From NCBI RefSeq assembly GCF_014384985.1, contig NZ_JACRSX010000002.1:124001-188000 (forward strand): a DNA stretch of 64,000 nt, read 5' to 3'. The notes under the pieces were generated by a model. That model ran no database searches and was not told the DNA's origin. It saw nothing but the letters and a program-made list of their open reading frames with translations. Positions within the stretch are counted from its first letter, which is position 1; the number at the start of each line of letters is the position of its first letter. This DNA is from Jutongia huaianensis. GTDB lineage: Bacteria; Bacillota; Clostridia; Lachnospirales; Lachnospiraceae. The position numbers and the translations under genes are program-made. This document shows, in pieces, positions 27,231 through 36,051 of the stretch.

Positions 27231-27542
27231 ATGATGGAATGCAAGGAGATACAGAAATTATTTATTCCTTTTATTGATGATAAGCTTAGCGTATCGGATT
27301 TAGCTGCATTTTTGGATCATATGGACACATGTAAAGAATGCCGGGAAGAATATGATATATACTATACAGTAATTATGGGAATGCGTTATCTGGATGAAAG
27401 ACAGAATATTTCAGAGTTTAAACTGGATTCGGAGCAGAAGCTTCACTCTGCAGCCGATTATTTACTAAAATACCGCATTCTGTTATTAGAAAAATATATA
27501 CTTTTGGCAGTGTTGTGCATTGGCGTGATATTGTTGCTATAG
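27231..27542 (+). CDS. small membrane protein with anti-sigma-type zinc finger (zf-HC2)
   Basis: A 103-residue protein with an N-terminal zf-HC2 finger (MECKEIQKLFIPFIDD and HMDTCKECREEYD; His30, Cys34 and Cys37 as likely zinc ligands) and one C-terminal membrane segment (YILLAVLCIGVILLL). This is the layout of ZAS-type anti-sigma factors, but no ECF sigma gene adjoins it, so an anti-sigma role is inference. It lies 12 bp upstream of polA and is probably cotranscribed with it. Two adjacent ATG codons (27231 and 27234) follow a GGGAG ribosome site; either may be used. Confidence 0.75.
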   Translation: MMECKEIQKLFIPFIDDKLSVSDLAAFLDHMDTCKECREEYDIYYTVIMGMRYLDERQNISEFKLDSEQKLHSAADYLLKYRILLLEKYILLAVLCIGVILLL

Positions 27543-27554
27543 GAGGTCTGACAG

Positions 27555-30410
27555 ATGGATGGAAAGATTGTATTGATTGATGGACATAGTATATTGAACC
27601 GGGCATTTTACGGGGTGCCGGACCTGACAAATTCAGAGGGGCTTCATACCAATGCGGTATATGGATTTCTGAATATTATGCTGAAAATATTGGATGAAGA
27701 AAAACCGGAGTATCTGACGGTAGCCTTTGATGTAAAGCATCCTACCTTTCGTCATGAAATGTATGCGGATTATAAAGGAACCAGAAAGGGAATGCCGGAG
27801 GAGCTGAAAGAGCAGGTTCCGTTGATTCAGGAAATGCTGCGTGCCATGGGAGTCCGTCTTGTGATGAAAGAGGGATACGAGGCAGATGACATTCTGGGGA
27901 CCATTGCACGTCAGGCAGAGAAAGAAGGACTGGAGGTCTCGCTGGTATCCGGGGACAGGGATCTTTTACAGCTTGCAACCGACCGGATCATGATACGGAT
28001 TCCAAAGACAAAGCGTGGCGGCACAGAGATTGAGAATTACCATACGCAGGATGTTATTGATAAATATGGCATCACTCCGCCGCAGATCATAGACCTTAAA
28101 GGACTTATGGGGGATGCTTCCGACAATATTCCGGGAGTAGCCGGGGTCGGGGAGAAAACAGCCGTAAAGGTATTGACAGCGTTTCCTACTGTGGAGGAGG
28201 CATATGCACATCTGGATGAGGTGACACCGAAGAGAACCCATGATCTTTTGGAAAAGGGACGGGAGCAGGCAATCCTCAGTAAGGCACTTGCAACCATAAA
28301 GACAGACTGTGAGCTGGATTATTCTCTGGAAGAAGCACATATTCCGGAGCTGTTTAATGAAAAGTCCTTTGCCATGGTAAAGCGGCTGGAGTTTAAATCT
28401 CTTTTGAAGCGATTTGATAAAAAGCAGCAGGAGCAGGCAACGAAGCATCTGCAGATACAGAACTTAAAAACAAAAGAGCAGTGGCAGGAGTTTTTCAGGC
28501 ATTTATATCAAAGCAATCCATCAATCGTCGGTGTGGGTTTTCTGGCAGATCACTGGGCCAGTGAGGGAGCCAGAAAGAAAAAGGCGAAAAAGTCCGGAGG
28601 GCAGCTCGCTTTTGTTTTTGACGATGGGGATGCCGGTATTATGGAGGAACATACCGGGGATCAGGAAAAGGAATATCCTTTTTACGGTATTTCCGTTTCA
28701 TATTCTGCAGAGGATGAGGTTCATACCGCCTGTATTATGGCAGGGGAAGCGTTGACCTCGGCAGAGATCGTGGCGGAGCTACGGAAGCTGGTGGAGACCA
28801 TAGATCATATTGCTGTGCTGGGCTGGAAGGATATGCTTCATCATATGACTCCTATAGAAGAATTGTCCAGGGAGCATGAAGCGGCAGGACAGGATGGATT
28901 TCCGGCGGCAACGGTAGAGGAACAGAAAACTCTGTTTACAAAGATCGCAGATCTGGAAATTGCGGCGTATCTGTTAAATCCTTTGAAGGATACTTATCAG
29001 GTGGACGATATTGCCAGAGATTATCTGGATATGACCATATCCTCTTATGCGGAGCTTTTTGGGAAGAAAAGAATTGCAGAGCTTTACGAGGAGGAAACAC
29101 AGAAGGATGCCATGATGCAGTATCTGGGTCAGCTTTCCTTTGTGCCTTGTCTGGCATATGGAGCTGTCAGAGAGGAACTGGAGGAGCAGGATATGTGGCA
29201 GCTCTATGAGGAAATTGAGATTCCTACTGCATATTATCTGTATCAGATGGAGAGGCTGGGAGTATGTGCGGACGGCCGGGTTCTGACAGATATGTCAGCG
29301 TCTCTTCAGGGGACCATCGAGGGGCTGGAAAAGGATATTTATGCGCTGGCGGGAGAGGAGTTTAACATTAATTCGCCAAAGCAGCTTGGTGTGATTTTAT
29401 TTGAAAAAATGAAGCTGCCATTTGCCAAAAAAACAAAGACAGGATATTCCACCTCTGCGGATATTCTGGATAAGCTTCGTTCGGAGGATCCTATTATTCC
29501 AAAGATTCTGGAATATCGTCAGGTGACAAAATTAAAATCGACTTATGCGGACGGGCTTCCGGTTTATATTGAGGAGGATGGAAGGATTCACGGAAAGTTT
29601 AATCAGACCATTACCGCAACCGGCAGAATCAGCAGTACTGACCCGAACCTGCAGAATATACCGATCCGGATGGAGCTTGGAAGGCAGCTTCGGAAGGTGT
29701 TTACTCCGCGAAGGAACTGGGTATTTCTGGATGCGGATTATTCTCAGATCGAGCTGAGGGTATTGGCACATTTGTCCGGTGATCCGGAGCTCATCGAGGC
29801 ATACCGGGAAAATAAAGATATTCACCGAAGTACCGCTTCCAAGGTATTTCATGTATCGTTTGACGAGGTGACTGATCTCCAGAGAAGAAATGCCAAGGCA
29901 GTTAATTTTGGAATTGTTTACGGAATCAGCTCCTTCGGCCTGGGACAGGATCTCAATGTGTCACGGAAGGAAGCGGAGAAGTTTATAGAGCAGTATTTTG
30001 AAACTTATCCGGCTATTAAGACATATCTGGACGGACTGGTGGAGGATGCCAGGAACAAGGGATATGCCAAAACCATGTTTGGCAGGAGAAGGCCGGTTCC
30101 GGAGCTTTCCTCCAGCAATTTTATGCAGCGTTCCTTTGGTGAGAGAGTGGCAATGAATTCTCCGATTCAGGGAACTGCGGCAGACATTATTAAGATTGCT
30201 ATGATCCGTGTTTCCCAGAAGCTTTTAGAGGAAGGACTTCAGGCAAAGGTGGTGCTGCAGGTTCATGATGAGCTTCTGGTGGAGACCCCGGTGGAAGAGA
30301 CAGAGAAGGTCCGGGAGATTCTGGAACAGGAGATGGCTCACGCGGCAGAGCTTGCGGTACCTCTGGAGGTTGAGGTGGAAGAGGGCAGCAACTGGTATGA
30401 AGCCCATTAG
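27555..30410 (+). CDS. polA: DNA polymerase I with inactive-looking 3'-5' exonuclease domain
   Basis: Fills gaps and removes RNA primers during replication and repair. The 951 residues show a 5' nuclease domain (1-290; YKGTRKGMPEEL, SGDRDLLQL, GVAGVGEKTA), a 3'-5' exonuclease-fold region (about 310-540) and a family A polymerase domain with motif A (DADYSQIELR near 725), motif B (RRNAKAVNFGIVYG near 775) and motif C (QVHDELL near 902). In the exonuclease region the acidic DxE motif is not found (VGVGFLAD stands in its place), so proofreading is probably lost, as in many Firmicutes. The region also carries a lysine-rich insertion (about 335-375). An AGGAGG precedes the ATG. Confidence 0.95.
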   Translation: MDGKIVLIDGHSILNRAFYGVPDLTNSEGLHTNAVYGFLNIMLKILDEEKPEYLTVAFDVKHPTFRHEMYADYKGTRKGMPEELKEQVPLIQEMLRAMGVRLVMKEGYEADDILGTIARQAEKEGLEVSLVSGDRDLLQLATDRIMIRIPKTKRGGTEIENYHTQDVIDKYGITPPQIIDLKGLMGDASDNIPGVAGVGEKTAVKVLTAFPTVEEAYAHLDEVTPKRTHDLLEKGREQAILSKALATIKTDCELDYSLEEAHIPELFNEKSFAMVKRLEFKSLLKRFDKKQQEQATKHLQIQNLKTKEQWQEFFRHLYQSNPSIVGVGFLADHWASEGARKKKAKKSGGQLAFVFDDGDAGIMEEHTGDQEKEYPFYGISVSYSAEDEVHTACIMAGEALTSAEIVAELRKLVETIDHIAVLGWKDMLHHMTPIEELSREHEAAGQDGFPAATVEEQKTLFTKIADLEIAAYLLNPLKDTYQVDDIARDYLDMTISSYAELFGKKRIAELYEEETQKDAMMQYLGQLSFVPCLAYGAVREELEEQDMWQLYEEIEIPTAYYLYQMERLGVCADGRVLTDMSASLQGTIEGLEKDIYALAGEEFNINSPKQLGVILFEKMKLPFAKKTKTGYSTSADILDKLRSEDPIIPKILEYRQVTKLKSTYADGLPVYIEEDGRIHGKFNQTITATGRISSTDPNLQNIPIRMELGRQLRKVFTPRRNWVFLDADYSQIELRVLAHLSGDPELIEAYRENKDIHRSTASKVFHVSFDEVTDLQRRNAKAVNFGIVYGISSFGLGQDLNVSRKEAEKFIEQYFETYPAIKTYLDGLVEDARNKGYAKTMFGRRRPVPELSSSNFMQRSFGERVAMNSPIQGTAADIIKIAMIRVSQKLLEEGLQAKVVLQVHDELLVETPVEETEKVREILEQEMAHAAELAVPLEVEVEEGSNWYEAH

Positions 30411-30500
30411 ATTATTCCATGCGCAGTCTCCCTATGAAAAGAAAAGCTGCATATGGAAAGAAAACTGCGTTAAAATATGTGGCAGGGAAAGGAAAATGAC

Positions 30501-31088
30501 ATGTATGTGATTGGTTTGACAGGCGGCGTGGGAAGCGGAAAAAGTCTGGCAGCCCAGATGCTGGCAGAGAAAAGAAATGCTGAGCTTTTGATCACTGATG
30601 AGCTTGGCCATACCGTGATGGAAAAGGGCGGCCGTTGTTATGATGAGATTCTGGAGCATTTCGGGACAGAGCTTACTGATACACAGGGGGAGATTGACAG
30701 GGCGAAGCTGGCACAGAAGGTCTTTGCTGATGACACAGAGAGAAACTGGCTGAACCGGTTGATCCATCCGGCGGTGATCGATTATGTAGAAAAATACATT
30801 GCCGGAAGAAGGAAGCAGGAGGGCGTGATCGTTCTGGAGTCCGCACTTTTGTTTGAAAGCGGCTGTGACCGGTTTTGTGATGAAATCTGGTATATTTTTG
30901 TTTCTGAGGAGATCCGAAGAAAACGTCTGGCAGATAGCCGGGGTTACAGTCAGGAGAAGATTACAGCCATTTTGAAAAGACAGATGACGGAAACAGAGTT
31001 TCAAAAGCGCAGTGATGTTGTGATCCGCAATGACGGTACACCGGAGGAGTTGGAGAGCCGGATATTATCGAAAATAAAGGCGCAGTAA
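30501..31088 (+). CDS. coaE: dephospho-CoA kinase
   Basis: Last step of coenzyme A synthesis: phosphorylates the ribose 3'-hydroxyl of dephospho-CoA. The 195-residue protein has the P-loop GGVGSGKS at residues 8-15 and the family segments ITDELGH and NRLIHPAV. ATG 30501 is preferred (GGGAAAGGAA upstream); an ATG at 30477 would add eight residues that the family lacks. It follows polA, a common clostridial order, and its last 24 bp overlap the convergent SpoIIM-like gene. Confidence 0.93.
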   Translation: MYVIGLTGGVGSGKSLAAQMLAEKRNAELLITDELGHTVMEKGGRCYDEILEHFGTELTDTQGEIDRAKLAQKVFADDTERNWLNRLIHPAVIDYVEKYIAGRRKQEGVIVLESALLFESGCDRFCDEIWYIFVSEEIRRKRLADSRGYSQEKITAILKRQMTETEFQKRSDVVIRNDGTPEELESRILSKIKAQ

Positions 31089-31652
31089 CGCCGGGTTTGC
31101 ACAGGCCTCCAGCAAACAGCCAAGGATCAGGAAAAGTGTGGAGACGAAGAAAAATGGAAATTCACAAAGGATCAGAGAGTGTTTTGATATCGTAATACTG
31201 TGAAGCTGGCTGTGGATATGATCACAGTGATTGATACAGATCAAAAATGCGGGAATCACAAGGAATGCCTGTGGCAATAGAAAACAAAAGTATCCTGCCA
31301 GTCCCCAGAGTCCATCTAATTGGACACAGAATGCCAGCAAAAGACCATGCTGAAAACCAATGTATATGGAAAAAAGACGATAATAATATTTCCAGACATT
31401 GGTAAAAGAAAAGAACCAGAGGAGCAGAAAATATTTTAAGGTTCTGCGAATGGCAAGCAAGAAGAAATCCTGACGGTCTATTTCCAGTGTCTGAAGCTGG
31501 GAAAGCAGCGTCTGGTACAGGTGAAAAATATAAGCATATATGCCGCTGCGCAGGAGAAAGGCAGTGATACATCCAAGGGACAATCCTGCGGCAACGAAAA
31601 GAAAAACGCTGATAGAGGTATTTGACAGCGTTTTTTTTGATTGGTCTTTCAT
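31065..31652 (-). CDS. SpoIIM-like membrane protein
   Basis: A 195-residue protein with about five transmembrane segments. The N-terminal layout (a membrane segment with LGCITAFLLRSG, an extracytoplasmic loop), the middle GFQHGLLLAF motif and the final EACANPALL resemble stage II sporulation protein M, one of the DMP proteins (SpoIIDMP) that drive engulfment of the forespore. Sequence similarity by eye is moderate, so a general SpoIIM-family name is safer than the orthologue name; spoIID and spoIIP are not nearby. AAGGAG lies 8 bp before the start on the minus strand. Its end overlaps coaE by 24 bp in convergent orientation. Confidence 0.65.
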   Translation of the reverse strand: MKDQSKKTLSNTSISVFLFVAAGLSLGCITAFLLRSGIYAYIFHLYQTLLSQLQTLEIDRQDFFLLAIRRTLKYFLLLWFFSFTNVWKYYYRLFSIYIGFQHGLLLAFCVQLDGLWGLAGYFCFLLPQAFLVIPAFLICINHCDHIHSQLHSITISKHSLILCEFPFFFVSTLFLILGCLLEACANPALLRLYFR

Positions 31653-31835
31653 AGAGAAAACTCCTTCTGAAGCTGATTTCGGAAACAGAAAAATGATTAT
31701 AATGCAGTATCTTTTTTATTATATGGAGTGGAAAAATCAAATAGAACAGAGAAATCTGTCGAAGTAATTCTGTTGTATTCCGGATGGATATTCGTTAAGG
31801 TGGAAAAGGAATTCATTGGGAGGAGTTGTGAAAAA

Positions 31836-33266
31836 ATGAGGATACAATATAAAAACTGGTTCATGCTATTTGTACTTTTGTGCGTAGTGGTTGCAGGCTT
31901 ATATGGAATCAGCGGAAGGCTTGCCGGAAACCGGGAGGGCGCGGAAAACCGGAAGGAGGTCTGGGCAGTCAGCAAAGGGAAAAGTGCAGCGGCCGGTGGC
32001 ACGAGAGGAACATTGAAGCTGTATGCAGGAGAACTGAGCGGGAGAGCTACAGCATATCATTGGGAGACGGCAGGGGATCAGAGAGTGCTTTCCCTGCTAT
32101 ATCAGAAAGTCGGTGATCTGGCAGAGGTGACATGGCAGAAAAAAGGCAAAGGGGCGGTTTACCGGATCCGTTTAAAAAAAGATGTGATGGATTCTGATGG
32201 AAAGCTGGTGACAGCGGATACCCTTCTTTACAATTATTATATGCGTTGTCAGGCAAGCTATCAGGGGGATGATGAGATTGATGGTATGAGTATCCGGGGG
32301 CTTCGTGCCTATCGTTATGGCATAACCGGGAAAAAGCTCAGACAGAGGGTGAAAAAGGTGAAGCAGGAAATCAGAAAACCGGACAAAAAATTGCGGCAGC
32401 AGGCGGTGAAGGAGCTTGCGATTCCTGTATTGTACAGGGAATATTACTGGGTGAAAACATTATATTATAACAAGTCGGCGCAAAAAATCTGCGACCGTTA
32501 TCCGGAACCGGTACAGCTGTTTGCTTATTATTATGCTCCTGATACCTCTTATACCGGTAAAGGGAAGACCGTGAAGCAGGCAGTTCAGGATATCGCAAAA
32601 CAGTATGGGACGAATCTGGAGCATCTGGCAGAGATGACAGGCAGAGATTATGAGACAAAGCTGCAAGGAATGGCGATACAATACTTCTGGCCGGACCGGG
32701 CAGCAGGAGCCGGAAAGATACAGGGGATTCAAAAGCTGGATGATCGGACCGTCCGGATAGAGACAACCGGGTACCGGGAAAGTGACCTCCCAAAATTGCA
32801 GAATATCTATGTGGTTACACGGCAGTGTTCCGGAAATGCTTCCGGAGAAAAAGAATCCGGAGCCGGAAAATCAGGTAGAAGTCTGCCGGTTGGAACAGGG
32901 GCGTATATTTTGCAGGAGGAAGGAAAAAATATGCTCCGGCTGCAGGTGAATTCCTATTATGACAGAGAAGCGGTGAATCCCACGCAGATTGTTATTCAAA
33001 ACGGAGATCTTACTGCCAGCCGGTGCATTCGCAGTGTATGTGATGGGACATTTGACATGGCCTGCATCTGGGAGATGGCAGAGTATGAAAAAAAGGAGAT
33101 CAGCAGCACCATGAAAAAGGGGGATGCTTTGTGGGAGTCAGCTCTTTTGGGAGGTCTGGTCTATCATCCGGGAAGGGTAAATGCGACAACGATATCCAAA
33201 GAGGCTGCGGATACAGGAGATCTGGGGAACGTCATCAGAGGCTTGGAAATGAATCAGGTGGAATGA
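31836..33266 (+). CDS. membrane-anchored solute-binding-like protein (SBP family 5 type), orphan
   Basis: A 476-residue extracytoplasmic protein with one N-terminal anchor (about 7-28) and no lipobox: the cysteine in FVLLCVVV lacks the required small residue before it. The rest shows features of family 5 peptide-binding proteins: LLYQKVGDLAEVTWQKKGKG, IRLKKDVMDSDGKLVTADTLLYN near 130, and GAYILQEEGKNMLRL near 370. No permease or ATPase genes lie nearby, so it may be a sensor or serve a transporter encoded elsewhere. The start ATG 31836 is fixed by GGGAGGAG; upstream in-frame codons are poorly supported. Confidence 0.7.
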   Translation: MRIQYKNWFMLFVLLCVVVAGLYGISGRLAGNREGAENRKEVWAVSKGKSAAAGGTRGTLKLYAGELSGRATAYHWETAGDQRVLSLLYQKVGDLAEVTWQKKGKGAVYRIRLKKDVMDSDGKLVTADTLLYNYYMRCQASYQGDDEIDGMSIRGLRAYRYGITGKKLRQRVKKVKQEIRKPDKKLRQQAVKELAIPVLYREYYWVKTLYYNKSAQKICDRYPEPVQLFAYYYAPDTSYTGKGKTVKQAVQDIAKQYGTNLEHLAEMTGRDYETKLQGMAIQYFWPDRAAGAGKIQGIQKLDDRTVRIETTGYRESDLPKLQNIYVVTRQCSGNASGEKESGAGKSGRSLPVGTGAYILQEEGKNMLRLQVNSYYDREAVNPTQIVIQNGDLTASRCIRSVCDGTFDMACIWEMAEYEKKEISSTMKKGDALWESALLGGLVYHPGRVNATTISKEAADTGDLGNVIRGLEMNQVE

Positions 33267-33397
33267 TAAAAGTGTCTCAGGGACAAGGAGAGTTCTTTAC
33301 ATTTCCGGTGATATCCATTATGATGGAAAAGAACAGACCGGTGTGCCTGCTTTTCGGAGATGGCACGGTCAATAAAGAGTCAGAAAGGAACAGTACA

Positions 33398-33916
33398 ATG
33401 GCACAGAATCCAATTGTAACATTTGAAACAACACAGGGCACGATCGAGGCAGAGCTTTATCCGGAGATCGCACCAAATACAGTCAACAACTTTTTGTCAC
33501 TGGTAGGACAGGGGTTTTATGATGGTCTGATCTTCCACCGCGTGATCAAAGGTTTTATGATCCAGGGAGGAGACCCGGACGGAGTTGGTACCGGTGGACC
33601 GGGATATTCTATTAAGGGTGAGTTTGCACAGAATGGCTTTGCAAATGATCTGAAGCATTCCGCAGGTGTACTTTCCATGGCACGTTCCATGATGCCGGAT
33701 TCCGCAGGATCACAGTTCTTTATTATGCACAAGGATGCGCCTCATCTGGATGGCGCTTATGCCGCTTTTGGCAAGGTGACAAAGGGACAGGATGTAGTGG
33801 ACAAGATCGCCGAGGTAGAGACAGATTACAGTGATGCTCCAATGGAGCCTCAGATGATGATCAAGGTAACAGCAGATACCTTTGGTGTGGATTATCCGGA
33901 GCCGGAGAAGTGCTAA
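33398..33916 (+). CDS. cytoplasmic cyclophilin-type peptidyl-prolyl isomerase
   Basis: Catalyses cis-trans isomerisation of proline peptide bonds in folding proteins. The 172-residue enzyme has the cyclophilin core: FHRVIKGFMIQGGDP near residue 48, the active-site segment AGSQFFIMHKDAPHLDG near 108, and AAFGKVTKGQDVVDKI. It has no signal peptide, unlike the second cyclophilin at 59720. ATG 33398 follows AGAAAGGAA; longer in-frame extensions overlap the preceding gene. A strong terminator follows. Confidence 0.94.
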   Translation: MAQNPIVTFETTQGTIEAELYPEIAPNTVNNFLSLVGQGFYDGLIFHRVIKGFMIQGGDPDGVGTGGPGYSIKGEFAQNGFANDLKHSAGVLSMARSMMPDSAGSQFFIMHKDAPHLDGAYAAFGKVTKGQDVVDKIAEVETDYSDAPMEPQMMIKVTADTFGVDYPEPEKC

Positions 33917-33968
33917 TGGATAGACTTGTTTTGTAGTTTGTCTGAGCGGTAACTTATAATGAAATGAT

Positions 33969-34004
33969 AAAAAGGAGATTTTCCCATAGGGAGGTCTCCT
34001 TTTT
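33969..34004 (+). terminator. Rho-independent terminator of the cyclophilin gene
   Basis: A 10-bp stem (AAAAAGGAGA/TCTCCTTTTT) with the T run as part of the right arm. The loop contains CCC and GGG, which could pair further. Confidence 0.85.
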
Positions 34005-34142
34005 CAGTGGAAATTGTGATGCAGTGTTCAGGAGAAAATGTTGACTTCGTTTTTTGTGTTGATTGTTCACAAAGTTTTGACATTATTATGATAGAGTAGA
34101 TTTTGACGTTGCGGAGAGCCGCAAAGATTGGAGGACGAAACA

Positions 34143-35144
34143 TTGATTGAAGTAAAAAATCTGGTGAAGCAGTATGGAAATCATGCAGCCGTGGACGATC
34201 TTTCCTTTACTGTAGAGACAGGAAAGGTAGTGGGATTTCTGGGACCAAACGGTGCCGGTAAGTCTACAACGATGAATATGATCACGGGGTATATCGCACC
34301 CACATCCGGTATCGTTTTGATCGACGGGGTAGATATGGAGGAGGAGCCGGAGCAGGTTCGTAAAAACATCGGTTATCTTCCGGAAAATCCTCCGTTATAC
34401 CCGGATATGCGTGTTCGTGAGTACTTGTATTTTGTGGCGGAGTTAAAAAAGGTACCCCGCAAGGACAGAGATGTTATGGTCAATGAGATCATGAACCGGA
34501 CGAAGATCGTGGATGTCTCTGAGAGGCTGATCCGTCACCTGTCCAAAGGATATAAACAGAGAGTCGGTGTGGCAGGAGCCATGATGGGGTATCCGGAGAT
34601 TCTGATCCTGGATGAGCCGACCGTAGGTCTTGATCCAAACCAGATCATTCAGATGCGTGAGCTGATCCGTGATCTCAGTGAATCTCATACGATCCTGCTG
34701 AGTTCTCATATTATGCAGGAGATCAGTGCAGTTTGTGATGAGATCATTATCATTAATGAAGGAAAGATGATCGCCTGTGATACTCCGGATAATCTTACGA
34801 TGCATATGGCATCTAATGGACTCCATCTGGTGATCAAAGGAGATGTGCCGGTGATCAAGGGTGCCCTTCGCACGGTTTCCGGTATCAAGAATGTCGTATA
34901 TGACGAGCAGATGGAGGAGGAAACTCTTGGACTGACTCTTTATTCTATTGATAAAAAGGATCTTCGTGAGGATGTGTTCTTTGCATTAGCGGAGGCAGGC
35001 TGTCCGATCCTTGAGATGCATCGTCAGGAAACGACTCTGGAGGAGGCATTTATTGCATTGACAAAGGGTGGTTCCCGTCAGTTTGGTGGCAAAAAGACAG
35101 CGGAAAAACAGACGAAGCCGGAAGATGAAAAGGAGGAAGAATAA
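34143..35144 (+). CDS. ABC transporter ATP-binding protein (GldA-like)
   Basis: A 333-residue ATPase of the ABC-2 type. Seen: Walker A GPNGAGKST near residue 37, signature LSKGYKQRVG near 132, Walker B ILILDEPT near 154, and the H-loop SSHIM. The start is TTG at 34143, placed 8 bp after GGAGG; a TTG at 34128 has no ribosome site. A 6-bp-stem hairpin (34109-34124) sits just before the ribosome site and could modulate translation. It begins a four-gene operon with a permease, a GldG-like protein and a DUF4340 protein; the permease start overlaps its stop by one base. Substrate unknown. Confidence 0.9.
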   Translation: MIEVKNLVKQYGNHAAVDDLSFTVETGKVVGFLGPNGAGKSTTMNMITGYIAPTSGIVLIDGVDMEEEPEQVRKNIGYLPENPPLYPDMRVREYLYFVAELKKVPRKDRDVMVNEIMNRTKIVDVSERLIRHLSKGYKQRVGVAGAMMGYPEILILDEPTVGLDPNQIIQMRELIRDLSESHTILLSSHIMQEISAVCDEIIIINEGKMIACDTPDNLTMHMASNGLHLVIKGDVPVIKGALRTVSGIKNVVYDEQMEEETLGLTLYSIDKKDLREDVFFALAEAGCPILEMHRQETTLEEAFIALTKGGSRQFGGKKTAEKQTKPEDEKEEE

Positions 35145-36013
35145 TGTTTGCGATTTATAAAAAGGAATTAAAGCAGTATTTTCATTCCATGATCGGATTT
35201 GTATTTCTTGCTTTTTTCATAGCGATCATTGGTATTTATACATGGGCAAATAATTTTTATGGAAAAGTGGGAAATTTTGAGACAACCTTAAGTTCTTCTA
35301 CCTTTCTTTTTGTACTGTTGATCCCGATTCTTACTATGAGGGTTCTGGCAGAGGAAAAGCATCAGAAGACAGATCAGTTATTATATACGGCACCGATTTC
35401 TATCGGCCGTGTGATCATTGGAAAATATCTTGCGCTGATCACATTATTTGGAAGTGGTGTTCTGTTTGTGGGACTTTACCCATTGCTGTTGAGACATTAT
35501 GGTCCGGACAGTGTGCAGCTTGCACCGGCATATAGTGCTCTGATCGGATTTTTCCTTCTGGGTGCGGCATACATTGCCATTGGTACATTTATTTCTTCGC
35601 TGACAGAGAGCCAGCCGATTGCGGCGGTTGTTTCTTTTCTGGTGCTTTTAATGAGCGTTCTGGTATCCAGCATCGCCGGGGCACTTCCATCAGATAAGCT
35701 TTCCCAGGCAGCAATTTTGTCAGTGGTATGGATCATTGTGGCAGCAGTGGCTTATTATATGATGCATAATATAACAGTCGCAGTTATTCTGGCAGTGCTG
35801 GGAGAAGCGGCCATCTGGATCATCTATGCAGTAAAATCTTCCCTGTATGAAGGGATTGTGGCTGATATTCTGAACTGTGCCGCATTGTCCTCCAAATTTG
35901 ATGATTTTACACTGGGTGTTCTGAAATATGACGTGATCGTATATTATGTGAGCGTTGCGTTTTTGTTTGTATTTCTGACGATCCAGAGTATCAGAAAAAA
36001 GAGATATAACTAA
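35144..36013 (+). CDS. ABC transporter permease (GldF-like)
   Basis: A 289-residue membrane protein with six transmembrane segments. It matches the ABC-2 permease family of gliding-type transporters: opening MFAIYKKELKQYFHSMIGF, LRVLAEEKHQKTDQLLYTAPIS after the second segment, and alternating hydrophobic helices to the end. It overlaps the ATPase stop codon by one base (ATAATG), showing translational coupling. In Bacteroidetes GldF works with GldA and GldG; in Firmicutes this cluster is widespread but its transported material is unknown. Confidence 0.88.
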   Translation: MFAIYKKELKQYFHSMIGFVFLAFFIAIIGIYTWANNFYGKVGNFETTLSSSTFLFVLLIPILTMRVLAEEKHQKTDQLLYTAPISIGRVIIGKYLALITLFGSGVLFVGLYPLLLRHYGPDSVQLAPAYSALIGFFLLGAAYIAIGTFISSLTESQPIAAVVSFLVLLMSVLVSSIAGALPSDKLSQAAILSVVWIIVAAVAYYMMHNITVAVILAVLGEAAIWIIYAVKSSLYEGIVADILNCAALSSKFDDFTLGVLKYDVIVYYVSVAFLFVFLTIQSIRKKRYN

Positions 36014-36051
36014 AATATATCAGGCACAAAAGCAGTGCGGAAATGAGGTAA

